DNA of 64,000 nt from JASLEW01 sp963732005. Its GTDB lineage: Bacteria; Acidobacteriota; Thermoanaerobaculia; Multivoradales; UBA5704. Positions 9,001 through 16,498 of this stretch are shown piece by piece. The translations under genes were made by a program, and so were the position numbers. The stretch's first letter is position 1. The number at the start of each line of letters is the position of its first letter. The notes below the pieces were generated by a model that saw only the letters and a program-made list of their open reading frames with translations, ran no database searches and was not told the DNA's origin. Where the stretch lies: contig CAVSXT010000005.1 in the NCBI GenBank assembly GCA_963732005.1, positions 2,790,001-2,854,000 on the forward strand. The letters run 5' to 3'.

Positions 9001-9025
9001 TGCGGCCGCCCTTGAAGGTGGTCAT
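6020..9025 (-). CDS. Relaxase-helicase (MobP/VirD2-type nuclease fused to RecD/TraA-like helicase)
   Basis: 1001 residues from the ATG at 9025. The N-terminal domain carries HRDTDNQHIHIVINR (about residues 117-131), the histidine triad of Relaxase/Mobilisation nucleases, which nick oriT and stay linked to the transferred strand. Around residues 410-760 is a superfamily 1 helicase: Walker A VVGRAGAGKTTTA, VLVVDEAG, a GDPDQLKP motif, TIHKSQGATVD and YVALTRHR. The C-terminal 240 residues are charged and probably coiled coil. A longer upstream frame exists, but the ATG at 9025 overlaps the mobC stop by 4 bases, which settles the start. It mobilises the element with help from a conjugation system in trans. 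Confidence 0.9.
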   Translation of the reverse strand: MTTFKGGRKSGTGARTGLGSSFAGLVSYLQQGHRDRPDLARVAWCSTRNLDTDNPAEAAQLMRYTASDNPRVEEPVYHFGLSLAAGEHLTREQWEAAAARVLDRMGLADHQAVLIAHRDTDNQHIHIVINRIGDDGRAWRPFRDMVHAHEAIPALEIEYDLSRTGREQAPPDFGAGTVREAMRTGVQPLADRVRDEAGHVFAQATSWVELEAGLAGLGYRLEPAERGSGLVVTDGRRRISLSKVDRSLSGPKLATRFGETFRQHRERHPEPPQVQLQEGARELEPLAGATRGERAAALIDRLTATRATFTRADIRRAAFHEPDSHALAERALDRHLTASVGKDARGVTHYASTDYLRDEACLFHAAGELAARRDLCLDPADVQRALDRAPRLSDEQRDAVLAATTRDDLALVVGRAGAGKTTTAATIADAYREAGYDVLGGALAGKAADTLQRETGIHSRTLHSWEYSWKHGDLLDRRCVLVVDEAGMVDARQLSRVLDHAAGQRAKVILVGDPDQLKPIGPGDAFRGLLEQHPSARLDTIRRQAEPWQREASADLAGGRVAPALDAYQQAGRLHVADTRDAARADLLARYAADRAADPGRGQLVLAYRNEDVARLNTGIRDQRLAAGELQVSITVAGADYAAGDRLVFLKNDHQGREVTNLGRAKSQAVGVKNGTLATLERVSPDRFVARLDDGRRVAFHPGQYDQIAHGYAVTIHKSQGATVDRTYLLADPLMNRNASYVALTRHRQDVQVYTDRQTFADREHLDRALSRAPSKDLARDYAAAAIERQAARLAPLENQAMNLRHEIQHVRWDLSTVEHAVTAARDLAADRANLVWAAGRVYTHPAQVVERLTADPHASERLRAGHAAVYGQVHGRAETFLRRPDQTQQEALGAVPTLRSALDRYQGSERAAGQAQETANAIGESLPKLRDHLQHLNRALQRVEQAMKGPEKAIEAIVREIGPAAARLAVSALPRELPFRVELAIRAVERALDLGLGLGR

Positions 9026-9564
9026 CCGCGGGGCTCGTCCTGGAGGGCGCGGCGGACGGCGCGCACCTCGGCCAGGAGGCTCTGAACGGCGCCGAGGAGG
9101 GCGGCCGACAGCAGGGTGCCGGAGTGGGCTAGCTTGACGAGCTGGTTGAGGTTGTTGCCGGCCCTGGCGAGCTGGACGATGGCAGCGCGGGCGAGGGGCC
9201 AGCGCGCAGTCGGCGGCCGGCCGCGTACGAGGTGGCGCAGGTAGGTGCCGACGGTGACGCCGGCGCCCTTGGCGCGGGCCTCGAGGTCGAAGTACTGGCT
9301 CGGGGTGAGCCGGGCACCCACGACGCACGACAGCGGCTCGGGCTCGGCGGTCCCAGCTGCCGGGTCTCCCGCGGCGGGGGCACCGCGCGCCGGCCTGGCG
9401 GTGGCGAGGGGTGCCGCGACAGGCGCGTCGCCGGCGGCGAGCTGCTCGAGGACGGTGCGGCGGCACCAGGCGGCGGGCGCCAGCCTGGCGGCCTGCGCTG
9501 CGGCGGCCAGACGCGCATGCTCCTCGGGGGTGAGCCGGAAGGCGACGAGGTGGGACCGGCTCAT
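9022..9564 (-). CDS. MobC-like mobilization protein
   Basis: 180 residues. The C-terminal motif IVQLARAGNNLNQLVKLAHS is the hallmark of MobC relaxosome proteins, which bind near oriT and help open the nick region. Two similar ribbon-helix-helix-like segments are visible, RLTPEEHARLAAAAQAARL near the N terminus and RLTPSQYFDLEARAKGAG in the middle, separated by an Ala/Pro-rich linker. Its stop overlaps the relaxase start by 4 bases, so the two form one operon reading leftward from the 9565-10328 non-coding region. Confidence 0.85.
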   Translation of the reverse strand: MSRSHLVAFRLTPEEHARLAAAAQAARLAPAAWCRRTVLEQLAAGDAPVAAPLATARPARGAPAAGDPAAGTAEPEPLSCVVGARLTPSQYFDLEARAKGAGVTVGTYLRHLVRGRPPTARWPLARAAIVQLARAGNNLNQLVKLAHSGTLLSAALLGAVQSLLAEVRAVRRALQDEPRG

Positions 9565-10328
9565 GGCCGTCGCCTCGGTCCAGGGCCGCGCAGGCGCCGA
9601 GCGCAGCGAAGGCGCCCTTCCCGCCCAGGCGGTTCGGCGTTGCGCTGGCGGACCGGGAGCTGGCGGCTGACGCCCCTGCTGGCGGCAACGCCGAGGGCCG
9701 GGCCCGACGCCGGTGGGCGAAGGCAACGCCGGTGGGCTGCCCGTCTGAAACTTACCAACGACGCGCAGGAGGTGGCAGCGGCCGGGTCGATGCCGATGGA
9801 GCCACGAGCGGCGGGCGGCGAGGCAACGACGATCGACCCCCCTACCTGGAAAACAGAGCGGAGAAGGCCGACGAACGTGCGGCGAAGCCGGGAGGGTCGG
9901 CGCTTCGACCGGTGAGCAGCACGCGGGTCGGAGAGCGCGGTGGTGACGACCGGGGAGCGGCACCGGGTGGCGGGCGTGTGCCGAGTCGTCCGGGCCGCGG
10001 TGGTGCGGGGCACGACCTCGCCCGAGTTCGGGAAGGGTCGAAGGGTGATCAGCCGGGGTGGGTCCATGGCATTCGAGCCGAAGGCGAGAATGCCCCGCCT
10101 GGTAACGGAGTTAACAGGCGGCTTTCTTGCTCTCAAGCTCCTCTGAGGCCGACGTATAAGCCTGTGGGGTGCTAGACATCCTCATAGGATCACCATATCA
10201 TGATGTAGACCATGAATATGACTGGCACAGTGGAGTACAGGGTGCGGCGGGGTAGCCCGGCAGGGCCTTCGCTGGCTCCTTCAACCTGCGCCGGGCTCGC
10301 CCGGCCGTACGACTGCGAGGTGCTCGTG
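9565..10328. promoter_or_regulatory. 764-base non-coding region between divergent mob and rep operons; candidate oriT region
   Basis: No convincing gene. It separates the leftward mobC-relaxase operon from the rightward HTH-primase operon, the usual place for oriT and divergent promoters. A strong inverted repeat lies at 10095-10121: 12-bp arms, one mismatch, 3-base loop. A small one, ATCCTCATAGGAT, lies at 10178-10190, followed by ATATCATGATG. A TATAAG -10-like box is near 10155. Placement of oriT is inference. Confidence 0.45.
10095..10121. repeat. Inverted repeat (possible oriT hairpin or terminator)
   Basis: The arm 10095-10106 (CCGCCTGGTAAC) pairs with 10110-10121 (GTTAACAGGCGG) with a single mismatch and a GGA loop. 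A CTTTC-rich stretch follows. It lies in the relaxase-proximal non-coding region. Confidence 0.6.
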
Positions 10329-10532
10329 ATGTCCGTCCTGCTCAACACACGCCAAGCCGCCGAACGCTGCAACCTATCGCCGCGGACGCTCGAGAAGTAC
10401 CGGGTCACCGGTGGGGGTCCGCCCTTCATCCGGCTGGGAAGCGCTGTCCGCTACCGGGTCGAGGATCTGGACTCGTGGATCACGGCGAACCGGCGGCGGA
10501 GCACCTCCGACGACCTGGCCGCTCGCGGCTGA
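10329..10532 (+). CDS. Helix-turn-helix excisionase/AlpA-like DNA-binding protein
   Basis: 67 residues. LLNTRQAAERCNLSPRTLEKY is a MerR-superfamily winged HTH as in AlpA/Xis proteins, followed by GGGPPFIRLGSAVRYR and VEDLDSWI, the standard wing and helix. Such proteins act as excisionases or regulators of integrated elements. The frame is open further upstream to 10212, but homologous proteins begin close to this ATG. It sits 17 bases before the primase gene, probably in one operon. Confidence 0.8.
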   Translation: MSVLLNTRQAAERCNLSPRTLEKYRVTGGGPPFIRLGSAVRYRVEDLDSWITANRRRSTSDDLAARG

Positions 10533-10549
10533 GCACGACGCTGCCGGCG

Positions 10550-12379
10550 ATGTCCTCCGACGGCGCTCAGGTGGCGGCGATCGAACGCGCCCTCGCGGCG
10601 AGGCAGGCTCGCCGCGAGGGTCCCGAGCTGCGCTTCCTCTGCCCGGCGCACGAGGACCGCCACCCCTCGGCGCGCTGGAGCCGCGAGAAGCGGACGTGGT
10701 ACTGCGACGTGTGCCAGGCGGGCGGCGGCTGGCGCGACCTGGCGACGCGGCTGGGCCTCGACCTGCCGGCCGCCGGCGGCGAGCCGCTCGCCGAGGTCGA
10801 GGCGGTCTACGACTACCGCGACGGCGACGGCCGCCTGCTGTACCAGGTGCTGCGCAAGCGGGGCAAGCAGTTCCCCTGCCGGCGGCCGCTGCCGGGCGGC
10901 GGCTGGGCCTGGAACCTCGAGGGCATCGAGCGGGTCCTCTACCGGCTGCCGGAGACGGTGGCGGCGGTGGTGGCCGGCGAGATGGTGTTGCTGGTCGAGG
11001 GGGAGAAGGACGCCGATCGCCTGGCGGCCCTGGGCCTGGCCGCCACCACCAACCCCGGCGGCGCCGGGAAGTGGCAGGCGGCCTACGGCGCGCCCCTGCG
11101 CGGCGCCCGCGTGGTGATCCTGCCGGACAACGACCCGGTGGGCCGCAAGCATGCCGAGACGGTCGCCAGGAGCCTGGTGACAATGCGCTGCGGCGCCGCG
11201 GCAGAGGTGCGGGTGCTCGAGCTGGCGGGCCTGGCCGAGAAGGGCGACGTGTCGGACTGGATCGCGGAGCGGGAGCGGGCGGGACGGACGGCGGCGGAGA
11301 TCCGCCGCGAGGTCGAGGAGCTGGCGGCCGCGGCGCCCATGGTGCTGGCGGCGGACACGACGGCGGCGGGATCCCCGGCGGGGCGTCGGTCGCGTGTCCG
11401 CCGCGCTTCGGAGGTGCCGCCGCAGGCGGTGGTCTTCCTGTGGCGGCCCTACATCGCGTGCGGCAAACTGACGCTGCTCGAGGGCGATCCCGGGCAGGGC
11501 AAGAGCTGGATCGCCGCGGCGCTGGCCACCGCGGGCTCGCGCGGCCAGGGCCTGCCCGGCGCGGCGCCGTTTGCGCCCTTCCGGACGCTGATCTTCACCG
11601 CCGAGGACGGCCTGGGCGACACGCTGCGGCCGCGGCTCGACCTGCTGGGCGCCGACTGCGACGCGGTGTTCCTGCACGACCAGCCGCTCGACCTGGCCCA
11701 GGCCGACGACTTTGCCGAGATCGAGCAGGCGCTGGCCGAGCACCGGCCGCGCCTGGTCATCCTGGACCCGATCGTGGCCTACCTCGGCGCGAAGACCGAT
11801 GCCTATCGCGCCAACGAGGTGCGGGCGATCCTGGCGCCGCTGGCGCGGCTCGCCGACCGCCACGGCTGCGCGGTGCTCGCCGTGCGCCACCTCAACAAGT
11901 CGCGGGGGAGCCGCAGCATCTACGCCGGCCAGGGCTCGATCGACTTCACCGCCGCGGCGCGCTCGGTGCTGCTGGCCGGCTGCGGCGCCGACGACGATGC
12001 CGAGCGGGCACTGGTGCATATCAAGTCCAATCTCGCCGCGGTCGGGCCGACCCTGGCCTACGCCATCGACGAACAGGGTTTCCGCTGGGCCGGGGCGAGC
12101 CCGTTGCGGGCCAGCGACCTGCTGGCCCCGGAGGCCACCGGCAACGATCTCTCGTCGCTCGACGAGGCGCGGGCCTTCCTGCGCAGTCTGCTCGGCGCCG
12201 GCCCGGTGAGCACCAACGAGATCTGGGCCGCCGCCCGCCAGGCGGGAATCGCCGAGCACACGCTGCGCCGCGCCAAGCAGCTCGAGGGCATCGTTGCCCG
12301 CCGCCAGGGCTACGGGACGGGCGGCAGCTGGCGCTGGTCGCTGGACGGTCCGCCGGCAGCGCCGGAGGGGGAGGGGTGA
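10550..12379 (+). CDS. Primase (zinc finger + TOPRIM) fused to RepA-type AAA ATPase
   Basis: 609 residues. The N terminus has a CHC2-type zinc finger (FLCPAHEDRHPSARW, then WYCDVCQAGGG). A TOPRIM-like domain follows (LLVEGEKDADRLAALGL, later ILPDNDPVGRKHAE). From about residue 285 there is a RecA/RepA-type ATPase with Walker A LLEGDPGQGKSW, Walker B LVILDPIVAYLG, and AVLAVRHLNKS. The last 70 residues look like a winged helix (VSTNEIWAAARQAGIAEHTL). This architecture is common in replication proteins of plasmids and integrated elements. Iteron-like repeats lie directly downstream. Confidence 0.85.
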   Translation: MSSDGAQVAAIERALAARQARREGPELRFLCPAHEDRHPSARWSREKRTWYCDVCQAGGGWRDLATRLGLDLPAAGGEPLAEVEAVYDYRDGDGRLLYQVLRKRGKQFPCRRPLPGGGWAWNLEGIERVLYRLPETVAAVVAGEMVLLVEGEKDADRLAALGLAATTNPGGAGKWQAAYGAPLRGARVVILPDNDPVGRKHAETVARSLVTMRCGAAAEVRVLELAGLAEKGDVSDWIAERERAGRTAAEIRREVEELAAAAPMVLAADTTAAGSPAGRRSRVRRASEVPPQAVVFLWRPYIACGKLTLLEGDPGQGKSWIAAALATAGSRGQGLPGAAPFAPFRTLIFTAEDGLGDTLRPRLDLLGADCDAVFLHDQPLDLAQADDFAEIEQALAEHRPRLVILDPIVAYLGAKTDAYRANEVRAILAPLARLADRHGCAVLAVRHLNKSRGSRSIYAGQGSIDFTAAARSVLLAGCGADDDAERALVHIKSNLAAVGPTLAYAIDEQGFRWAGASPLRASDLLAPEATGNDLSSLDEARAFLRSLLGAGPVSTNEIWAAARQAGIAEHTLRRAKQLEGIVARRQGYGTGGSWRWSLDGPPAAPEGEG

Positions 12380-12735
12380 TGGCCTGGCGGGGTCGCGGCG
12401 AGGCGAAAACGTCCATAGATGGCCAAGCTCCCCATATATGGAGATTGGTCATCTATGGGCGGGAATGCGGGCGGGGACGGCCCCGTCCGGCGGGCCGGTG
12501 CGCTTTGCCCGGGCCTGCTCCGGCGTGCTCTGGCGAACGCGGGAGGGCGTGGGATGGCGCGGGACGGCGAGCAGGCCGGAGCCCGCGAGGGGATCGGCGC
12601 CGGGGCGTGGCCGGCCGGGCCGGCGCCGGCTTGGCCATCTATGGGAGCGGCGGCCCCAACCCGGGCAGACCGGGGTGTTTGGGGGGCGCCGAGCGACCCT
12701 GGAAACGTGAGACGGAAGACCCGGAGACCGCATGA
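12379..12735 (+). CDS. Doubtful 118-residue ORF overlapping the iteron-like repeats
   Basis: Its ATG shares one base with the primase stop (TGATG) and its stop overlaps the next gene's ATG (ATGA), so the geometry fits an operon member. The composition is Gly/Arg/Pro-rich with no recognisable domain, and the only patterned parts (SIDGQ, LVIYG, LAIYG) come from the DNA repeats at 12413-12645. In high-GC DNA such an open frame can arise by chance. I lean towards a non-coding origin-like spacer. Confidence 0.25.
   Translation: MAWRGRGEAKTSIDGQAPHIWRLVIYGRECGRGRPRPAGRCALPGPAPACSGERGRAWDGAGRRAGRSPRGDRRRGVAGRAGAGLAIYGSGGPNPGRPGCLGGAERPWKRETEDPETA
12413..12645. repeat. Iteron-like repeat family
   Basis: The 15-mer TTGGYCATCTATGGG occurs in direct orientation at 12445-12459 and 12631-12645 and, nearly complete, inverted at 12413-12427 (CCATAGATGGCCAAG). 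A related CCCATATATGG lies at 12431-12441. Immediately downstream of a RepA/primase gene such repeats may bind the replication protein or a regulator. They are AT-richer than their surroundings. Confidence 0.6.
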
Positions 12736-13340
12736 CATCTCGCCGCGCCGGCCTTGCCATCGCCCTCGCCGCCATCCTGGTCCAGGCACCGCGCCTGGTG
12801 CTGGCGCTGCTCGCCGCCGACCGGCTGCCGGTGGCGGCCCCGACCGAGCGTGCCCTGCTGGTGCTGGCCGGGATCGGCACTGCCCTGGTGCTGACCGGCG
12901 GCAACCTCTACCTGGCGCACACCGTAGCCCAGGTGCGGCCGTGGCGGCGGACGCTGGCGGCCACCTGGCTGGCGGTGCTGGCCGCCTCTGGCGGCCTGGT
13001 GCTGCCGCTGATCGTCGCCGGGCTGTCCGCGCGCACCCTGCCCGAGGTGCTGGGCGCCGGCCGGCTCGCATGGCCGTGGGCGGTGCTCGCCGCGATTGCG
13101 CACGAGCTGACCGCTGCCGGCTGCGTGCTGGCAGGCGCTGCCTGGGCCGCTCAGGCTGGTGGCGCAGTCGGAGTGGGGACGGCGCCGCGGGTCGCTGCCG
13201 CCATCGAGCAGGCTGCGGCCCAGGGAATCGCTTGTCGCGCGGGCTGCGGCAGGAGGTTCGGGTCCCAGCAGGCCGAGATCGCTCACCAGCGGCATTGCCC
13301 CCGCCGGCAGGCTCGCGCCGGCGCGGAGCCCGCGAACTGA
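12732..13340 (+). CDS. Membrane protein with C-terminal zinc-finger-like motif
   Basis: 202 residues. Four hydrophobic helices are predicted by eye (about 5-30, 40-66, 78-102 and 115-140). The soluble tail contains CRAGCGRRFGSQQAEIAHQR followed by HC, a CxxxC-x(n)-HxxxC arrangement like a single C2H2/C2HC zinc finger with the central Phe. Start ATG overlaps the stop of the preceding small ORF. I know of no named family; the combination suggests a membrane-tethered nucleic-acid or protein-binding finger encoded by the mobile element. Confidence 0.6.
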   Translation: MTSRRAGLAIALAAILVQAPRLVLALLAADRLPVAAPTERALLVLAGIGTALVLTGGNLYLAHTVAQVRPWRRTLAATWLAVLAASGGLVLPLIVAGLSARTLPEVLGAGRLAWPWAVLAAIAHELTAAGCVLAGAAWAAQAGGAVGVGTAPRVAAAIEQAAAQGIACRAGCGRRFGSQQAEIAHQRHCPRRQARAGAEPAN

Positions 13341-13514
13341 CCGCCGCTCCGGGGGCCAACTCGTGCGGCTGGCAGGCGGGCGTTGCCGGCACTCTGGCAG
13401 GTCGCTGCCTGAGCTCCGTGGTGCTGGAGGAGGCCCTGCGGCTGGCGCTGGTGCTGGCTCGCTGGCTGCCTCCCGGCACCGTGCCGGCACCCGCCTCCTG
13501 GACCAGCCGGCACG

Positions 13515-13598
13515 GTGCCGGCACTCCTGCAAGCCCTGCCGGCACTTCGGCGAGCCCTGCCGGCACTCCGGCGAGCCCTGCCGGCACGCCAGCCGGCA
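13515..13598 (+). repeat. 21-bp tandem repeat, four units
   Basis: Units at 13515-13535, 13536-13556, 13557-13577 and 13578-13598 follow the pattern CTGCCGGCACTCCGGCGAGC plus C, the last unit diverging in its second half. Confidence 0.8.
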
Positions 13599-13890
13599 GG
13601 CTGCCACGGCCTGCCGGCCGCTGCGGGTCGAGCACGGTGGCAGCGGTTCGGGGATCGCGCCTGCCGTGGCCGCGCGGCGAGCGGTCGCGCGATCGCGTGC
13701 GGGTGGCGCTCGCCGCGGTCGCTCGCGGCGCTACCGTGGGCGGCGGCGTCGGGTTGGCGAGTCCCGGCGGCAAGCGCAGGTCGCCCGTGTGGTGCGGCGT
13801 CGGCAAGCGGAGCAGCATGCCGGCACACTCCGGCACGCTGCCGGCACTGCGATCCGTGGTTGGGCCGGACGCGAGCCCTGGGAGCTGTCG

Positions 13891-13954
13891 ACGGCAAGGT
13901 CGGTGGCCGCGCAGGCGGGCAGGGGCGATGCAAGGGCAAGGCAGCCAGGAAAAA
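13891..13954 (+). repeat. 64-bp direct repeat, copy A (copy B at 14707-14770)
   Basis: Copies share 60 of 64 bases, starting ACGGCAAGGTCGGTGG and ending GCAGCCAGGAAAAA. They are 816 bases apart within the non-coding tract. The function is unknown. Confidence 0.8.
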
Positions 13955-14706
13955 AAGGGGTTGCACCGGGCATCGTGGTCGAACTCGACGGCGCGGCGAC
14001 AGCCAAGGCGCTGCTGCCGGCGAGCGGGTGCGCTGGCGCTTGGCGCGCTCGACCTATCAGAGCCGCTCGCACTGCCGGGTCGGACTTCGCGCCCAGAGCG
14101 AAGCGGAGGGCGCGAACGATCGGCCCCGGGCGCCGCCATCGGTTCCCTATGGCGGGTTGGTGCTCGCCCGTGGGCCGTCCTTGTTGAGTGTGGATGAGTT
14201 GTTAGCAGCGCTCGCGAAGCGAGCGGAAAAGCGGGCATCACGGTGCCGGGCCAACGCGAGCGCAGCGAGCGGGCCGAGGTGAAGGTGAGCGAAGCGACCG
14301 AACGCTTTCCGAGCCCGCCTTCCTCCTCCTTCGCGTGCTTGCTCCCTCCTCGCGGCCGGTGAGCTGGCAAGCCAGTCGCCGGCATCTCCCTCGTCGGGCA
14401 GGCGCGGTGCAGCAGCTGCCGGCAGGCTGCCGGCAGGGTGCCGGCAGGCTGAGGCACGATGCGGCGCCTGCGGCGTAGGTGCCCGCTGGACTGCTGCGGC
14501 GCCGACCAGCGAGGCAGCTAGAGGCGTGCGCGTGCGGGGTCGGGCGCGCCGGCAGCAGCGCTCGCTTTGCCGGCAGCGACGTTCAGTCGCTGGCAGCGGC
14601 GCTGGTGATCGTCGGCAGCGGGGCCGCTGCGGTGGCGCAGCCGCAGGCTGGCACGGAGCGGTGCTCCTGCCGGGACCGCGTCGCACGCGAGCTCTGAGCA
14701 CTCTCA

Positions 14707-14770
14707 ACGGCAAGGTCGGTGGGCGCGCAGGCGGGCAAGGGCGATCCAAGGGCAGGGCAGCCAGGAAAAA
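14707..14770 (+). repeat. 64-bp direct repeat, copy B
   Basis: Partner of 13891-13954 with four mismatches. It lies about 100 bases before the dif-like site. Confidence 0.8.
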
Positions 14771-14870
14771 CAGCGCTGGCACAAAGGCAACTTCATCCAT
14801 CGCGCGCCGAAAGACACCCCAATGTCCTGGCGCAAAGCGTGCGAACGGATCGCCGCCCTCGGTGATCTAT

Positions 14871-14889
14871 GATAAGGTATGGTTATCGC
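14871..14889 (+). other. dif/core-like recombination site, left copy
   Basis: GATAAGGTATGGTTATCGC: ATAA and TTAT arms around a 7-base centre. It is 15/19 identical to 17250-17268, with the differences confined to the centre. It lies just upstream of the recombinase gene. Both the architecture and the flanking position suggest a tyrosine recombinase target; this is inference. Confidence 0.55.
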
Positions 14890-14904
14890 AAGTCAGGAAC
14901 CTTC

Positions 14905-16434
14905 ATGACCCCGACAACACCTGCCGTCGAGCACGACCCTGCCGCCGCCGATCGCGAGGCCCTGGCGGCGATGGCCAAGGGGATCAACCGCCAGGTCCAG
15001 CGGCGCGGCCGGGGCGCCCTCGAGGTCGTGCCGTGCCCGCCGCTGCCTGGCGTGTGGGGGCGGCCCTTCCAGGTGTGGCTCGGAACACGGAAGCTCACGC
15101 TGCCCCTGCCGGCCCTCCAGGCGAAGCTGTTCCTCGACGGCATGGGCCAGGGCTTGCGCCTCTGGACCGAGTGCACCGCAGGGGCGGGCGCCTCCCGGCC
15201 GCGTCGCGGCGCTGCTGGATCGCCCTCGCCGGCCGCGGCGCCGCCGGGGAGAGCCGGCGAGGCAGAGGCGGCGCGCGACCTGGCCGGCGTCGAGCACCTG
15301 GTGCAGATGGTCAACTCGCGCCTCGGGCTCGAGCCCGGCGCCGGTCTGGTCGTGGCGCCGGCCTCGCACCGGGTCGAATGGGTCGAGGGCTCCGCTTTCG
15401 AGCTGCACGTGCGCGGCTCGCGACAGACCATCCCGCGCTCGTTGACGGACATCTTCTTGTTCGTCGACGGCATGGCCGCCGCCTTGAGCCTCAAGGACTC
15501 GGCGGGGCGGCGTCAGTACGGACGGCCGATCGGAGATCCGGAGGTGGAGGTCGTGCGGCCGGCGGGCGGGCCGGCGGCGCCGGCGGCGGCTGGGAGGGGC
15601 CGCCGCCGGAGCGCGATCCGGCAAGCCCTGGGCACGGGCGGCGATCGGCGCGCGGCGCGCGGCGCCGCCGGCGCGGCATCGCCGACCCGCCGCGCCTATG
15701 AAGGCGACCTGCGCTACTTCTGGGCCTGGGCGGCGCACGACCTCGGTCTGACCGAGAGCTACCCCGTGGCGCGGCAGGTGGTCGAGAAGTTCGTCTACGA
15801 TCACCTCCGCGGGCTGCGGCAGGAAACCGACCGGGCGCTGGTCGAGCGCGGCCTCAAGACGGCGCTCGGTCCTCACCGGCCGGCGACCGTCGAGCGCCGG
15901 GTGGCGACGCTGTCCGTGGCCCATCAGGAGCTGGGCGCGAGCAACCCGTGCTACGGCGAGGTGGTGCGGGAGCTCCTCCGCCAGGGCCGGCGGTCGGGCG
16001 ATGCCGGCTCCCCCAGGAATCCGGAACGGCAGGCGCCGAGCTATCCGGCCTTCACCGCGATGCTCGACAGCTGCGGCGAGGACCTGGCCGGCCGGCGCGA
16101 TCGTGGGCTGCTCTGGCTGTCCTGGGCGAGCGGCGCCCGCCGGACCGATATCGCGAAGGTCCGCGTGGAGGACCTCGAGCCGATCGCCGGCGGCTTCCGC
16201 GTGCGCCTCTTCCAGCGGGCCGCCGCAGGCGGTGCCTCGACGATCGCCCTCCTGGGACCTGCCGCGGAAGCCATGGCCGGATGGCTCGCCGCCGGCGGTT
16301 TCGCCCGCGGGCCGGTGTTTCGCGCCATCGACCGGCACGGCAACCTGGGCCGCCGTGCGCTCACCGCCCATGGGGTCGCCGTGGCGATGCGGCAGCGCTC
16401 GGAGCGCGGGCGGGTTCGCCCGGTTCAATGGTAG
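14905..16434 (+). CDS. Tyrosine recombinase lacking its catalytic C terminus
   Basis: 509 residues from the ATG at 14905, which has a CAGGAAC ribosome site; the in-frame ATG at 14869 lies inside the dif-like site. Residues about 260-330 resemble the SAM-like core-binding domain. SWASGARRTDIAKVRVEDL carries the first catalytic Arg. The protein stops after AHGVAVAMRQRSERG, before the HxxR, the His/Trp and the Tyr, so it is probably inactive alone. The first 250 residues hold two similar segments (WGRPFQVWLGTRKLTLPLPA and VEGSAFELHVRGSRQTIPRS), each ending in a FxDGM motif: an unrecognised duplicated domain. ParDE follows directly. Confidence 0.75.
   Translation: MTPTTPAVEHDPAAADREALAAMAKGINRQVQRRGRGALEVVPCPPLPGVWGRPFQVWLGTRKLTLPLPALQAKLFLDGMGQGLRLWTECTAGAGASRPRRGAAGSPSPAAAPPGRAGEAEAARDLAGVEHLVQMVNSRLGLEPGAGLVVAPASHRVEWVEGSAFELHVRGSRQTIPRSLTDIFLFVDGMAAALSLKDSAGRRQYGRPIGDPEVEVVRPAGGPAAPAAAGRGRRRSAIRQALGTGGDRRAARGAAGAASPTRRAYEGDLRYFWAWAAHDLGLTESYPVARQVVEKFVYDHLRGLRQETDRALVERGLKTALGPHRPATVERRVATLSVAHQELGASNPCYGEVVRELLRQGRRSGDAGSPRNPERQAPSYPAFTAMLDSCGEDLAGRRDRGLLWLSWASGARRTDIAKVRVEDLEPIAGGFRVRLFQRAAAGGASTIALLGPAAEAMAGWLAAGGFARGPVFRAIDRHGNLGRRALTAHGVAVAMRQRSERGRVRPVQW
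16367..16410 (+). repeat. 44-bp direct repeat within recombinase 3' end, copy 1
   Basis: Matches 17162-17205 with five mismatches. It encodes HGVAVAMRQRSERG of the recombinase. The ParDE genes lie between the two copies. Confidence 0.75.
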
Positions 16435-16498
16435 CCTTGTGAGCGTCGAAGTGGCCCTATGGGCGGCACGGCACCAGATCCGACAGAGGAGTGACGAC

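Larger units (their letters stand above)
13341..14870. repeat. 1.5-kb non-coding tract rich in TGCCGGCA and longer repeats
   Basis: No plausible gene on either strand. The palindrome TGCCGGCA or its GCCGGCA core recurs more than a dozen times (for example around 13382, 13482, 13513, 13538, 13559, 13580, 13818, 13840, 14417-14450 and 14548-14580). A 21-bp tandem repeat lies at 13515-13598 and a 64-bp direct repeat at 13891-13954 and 14707-14770. It could be a replication, partition or decaying region of the element. Confidence 0.6.

Noticed and set aside
13283..14800. Two minus-strand frames in the repeat tract, both with an LFFLAALPL start
   Set aside because: The shared start comes from the 64-bp direct repeat; the remainder is Arg/Ala/Pro repeat sequence without a domain.
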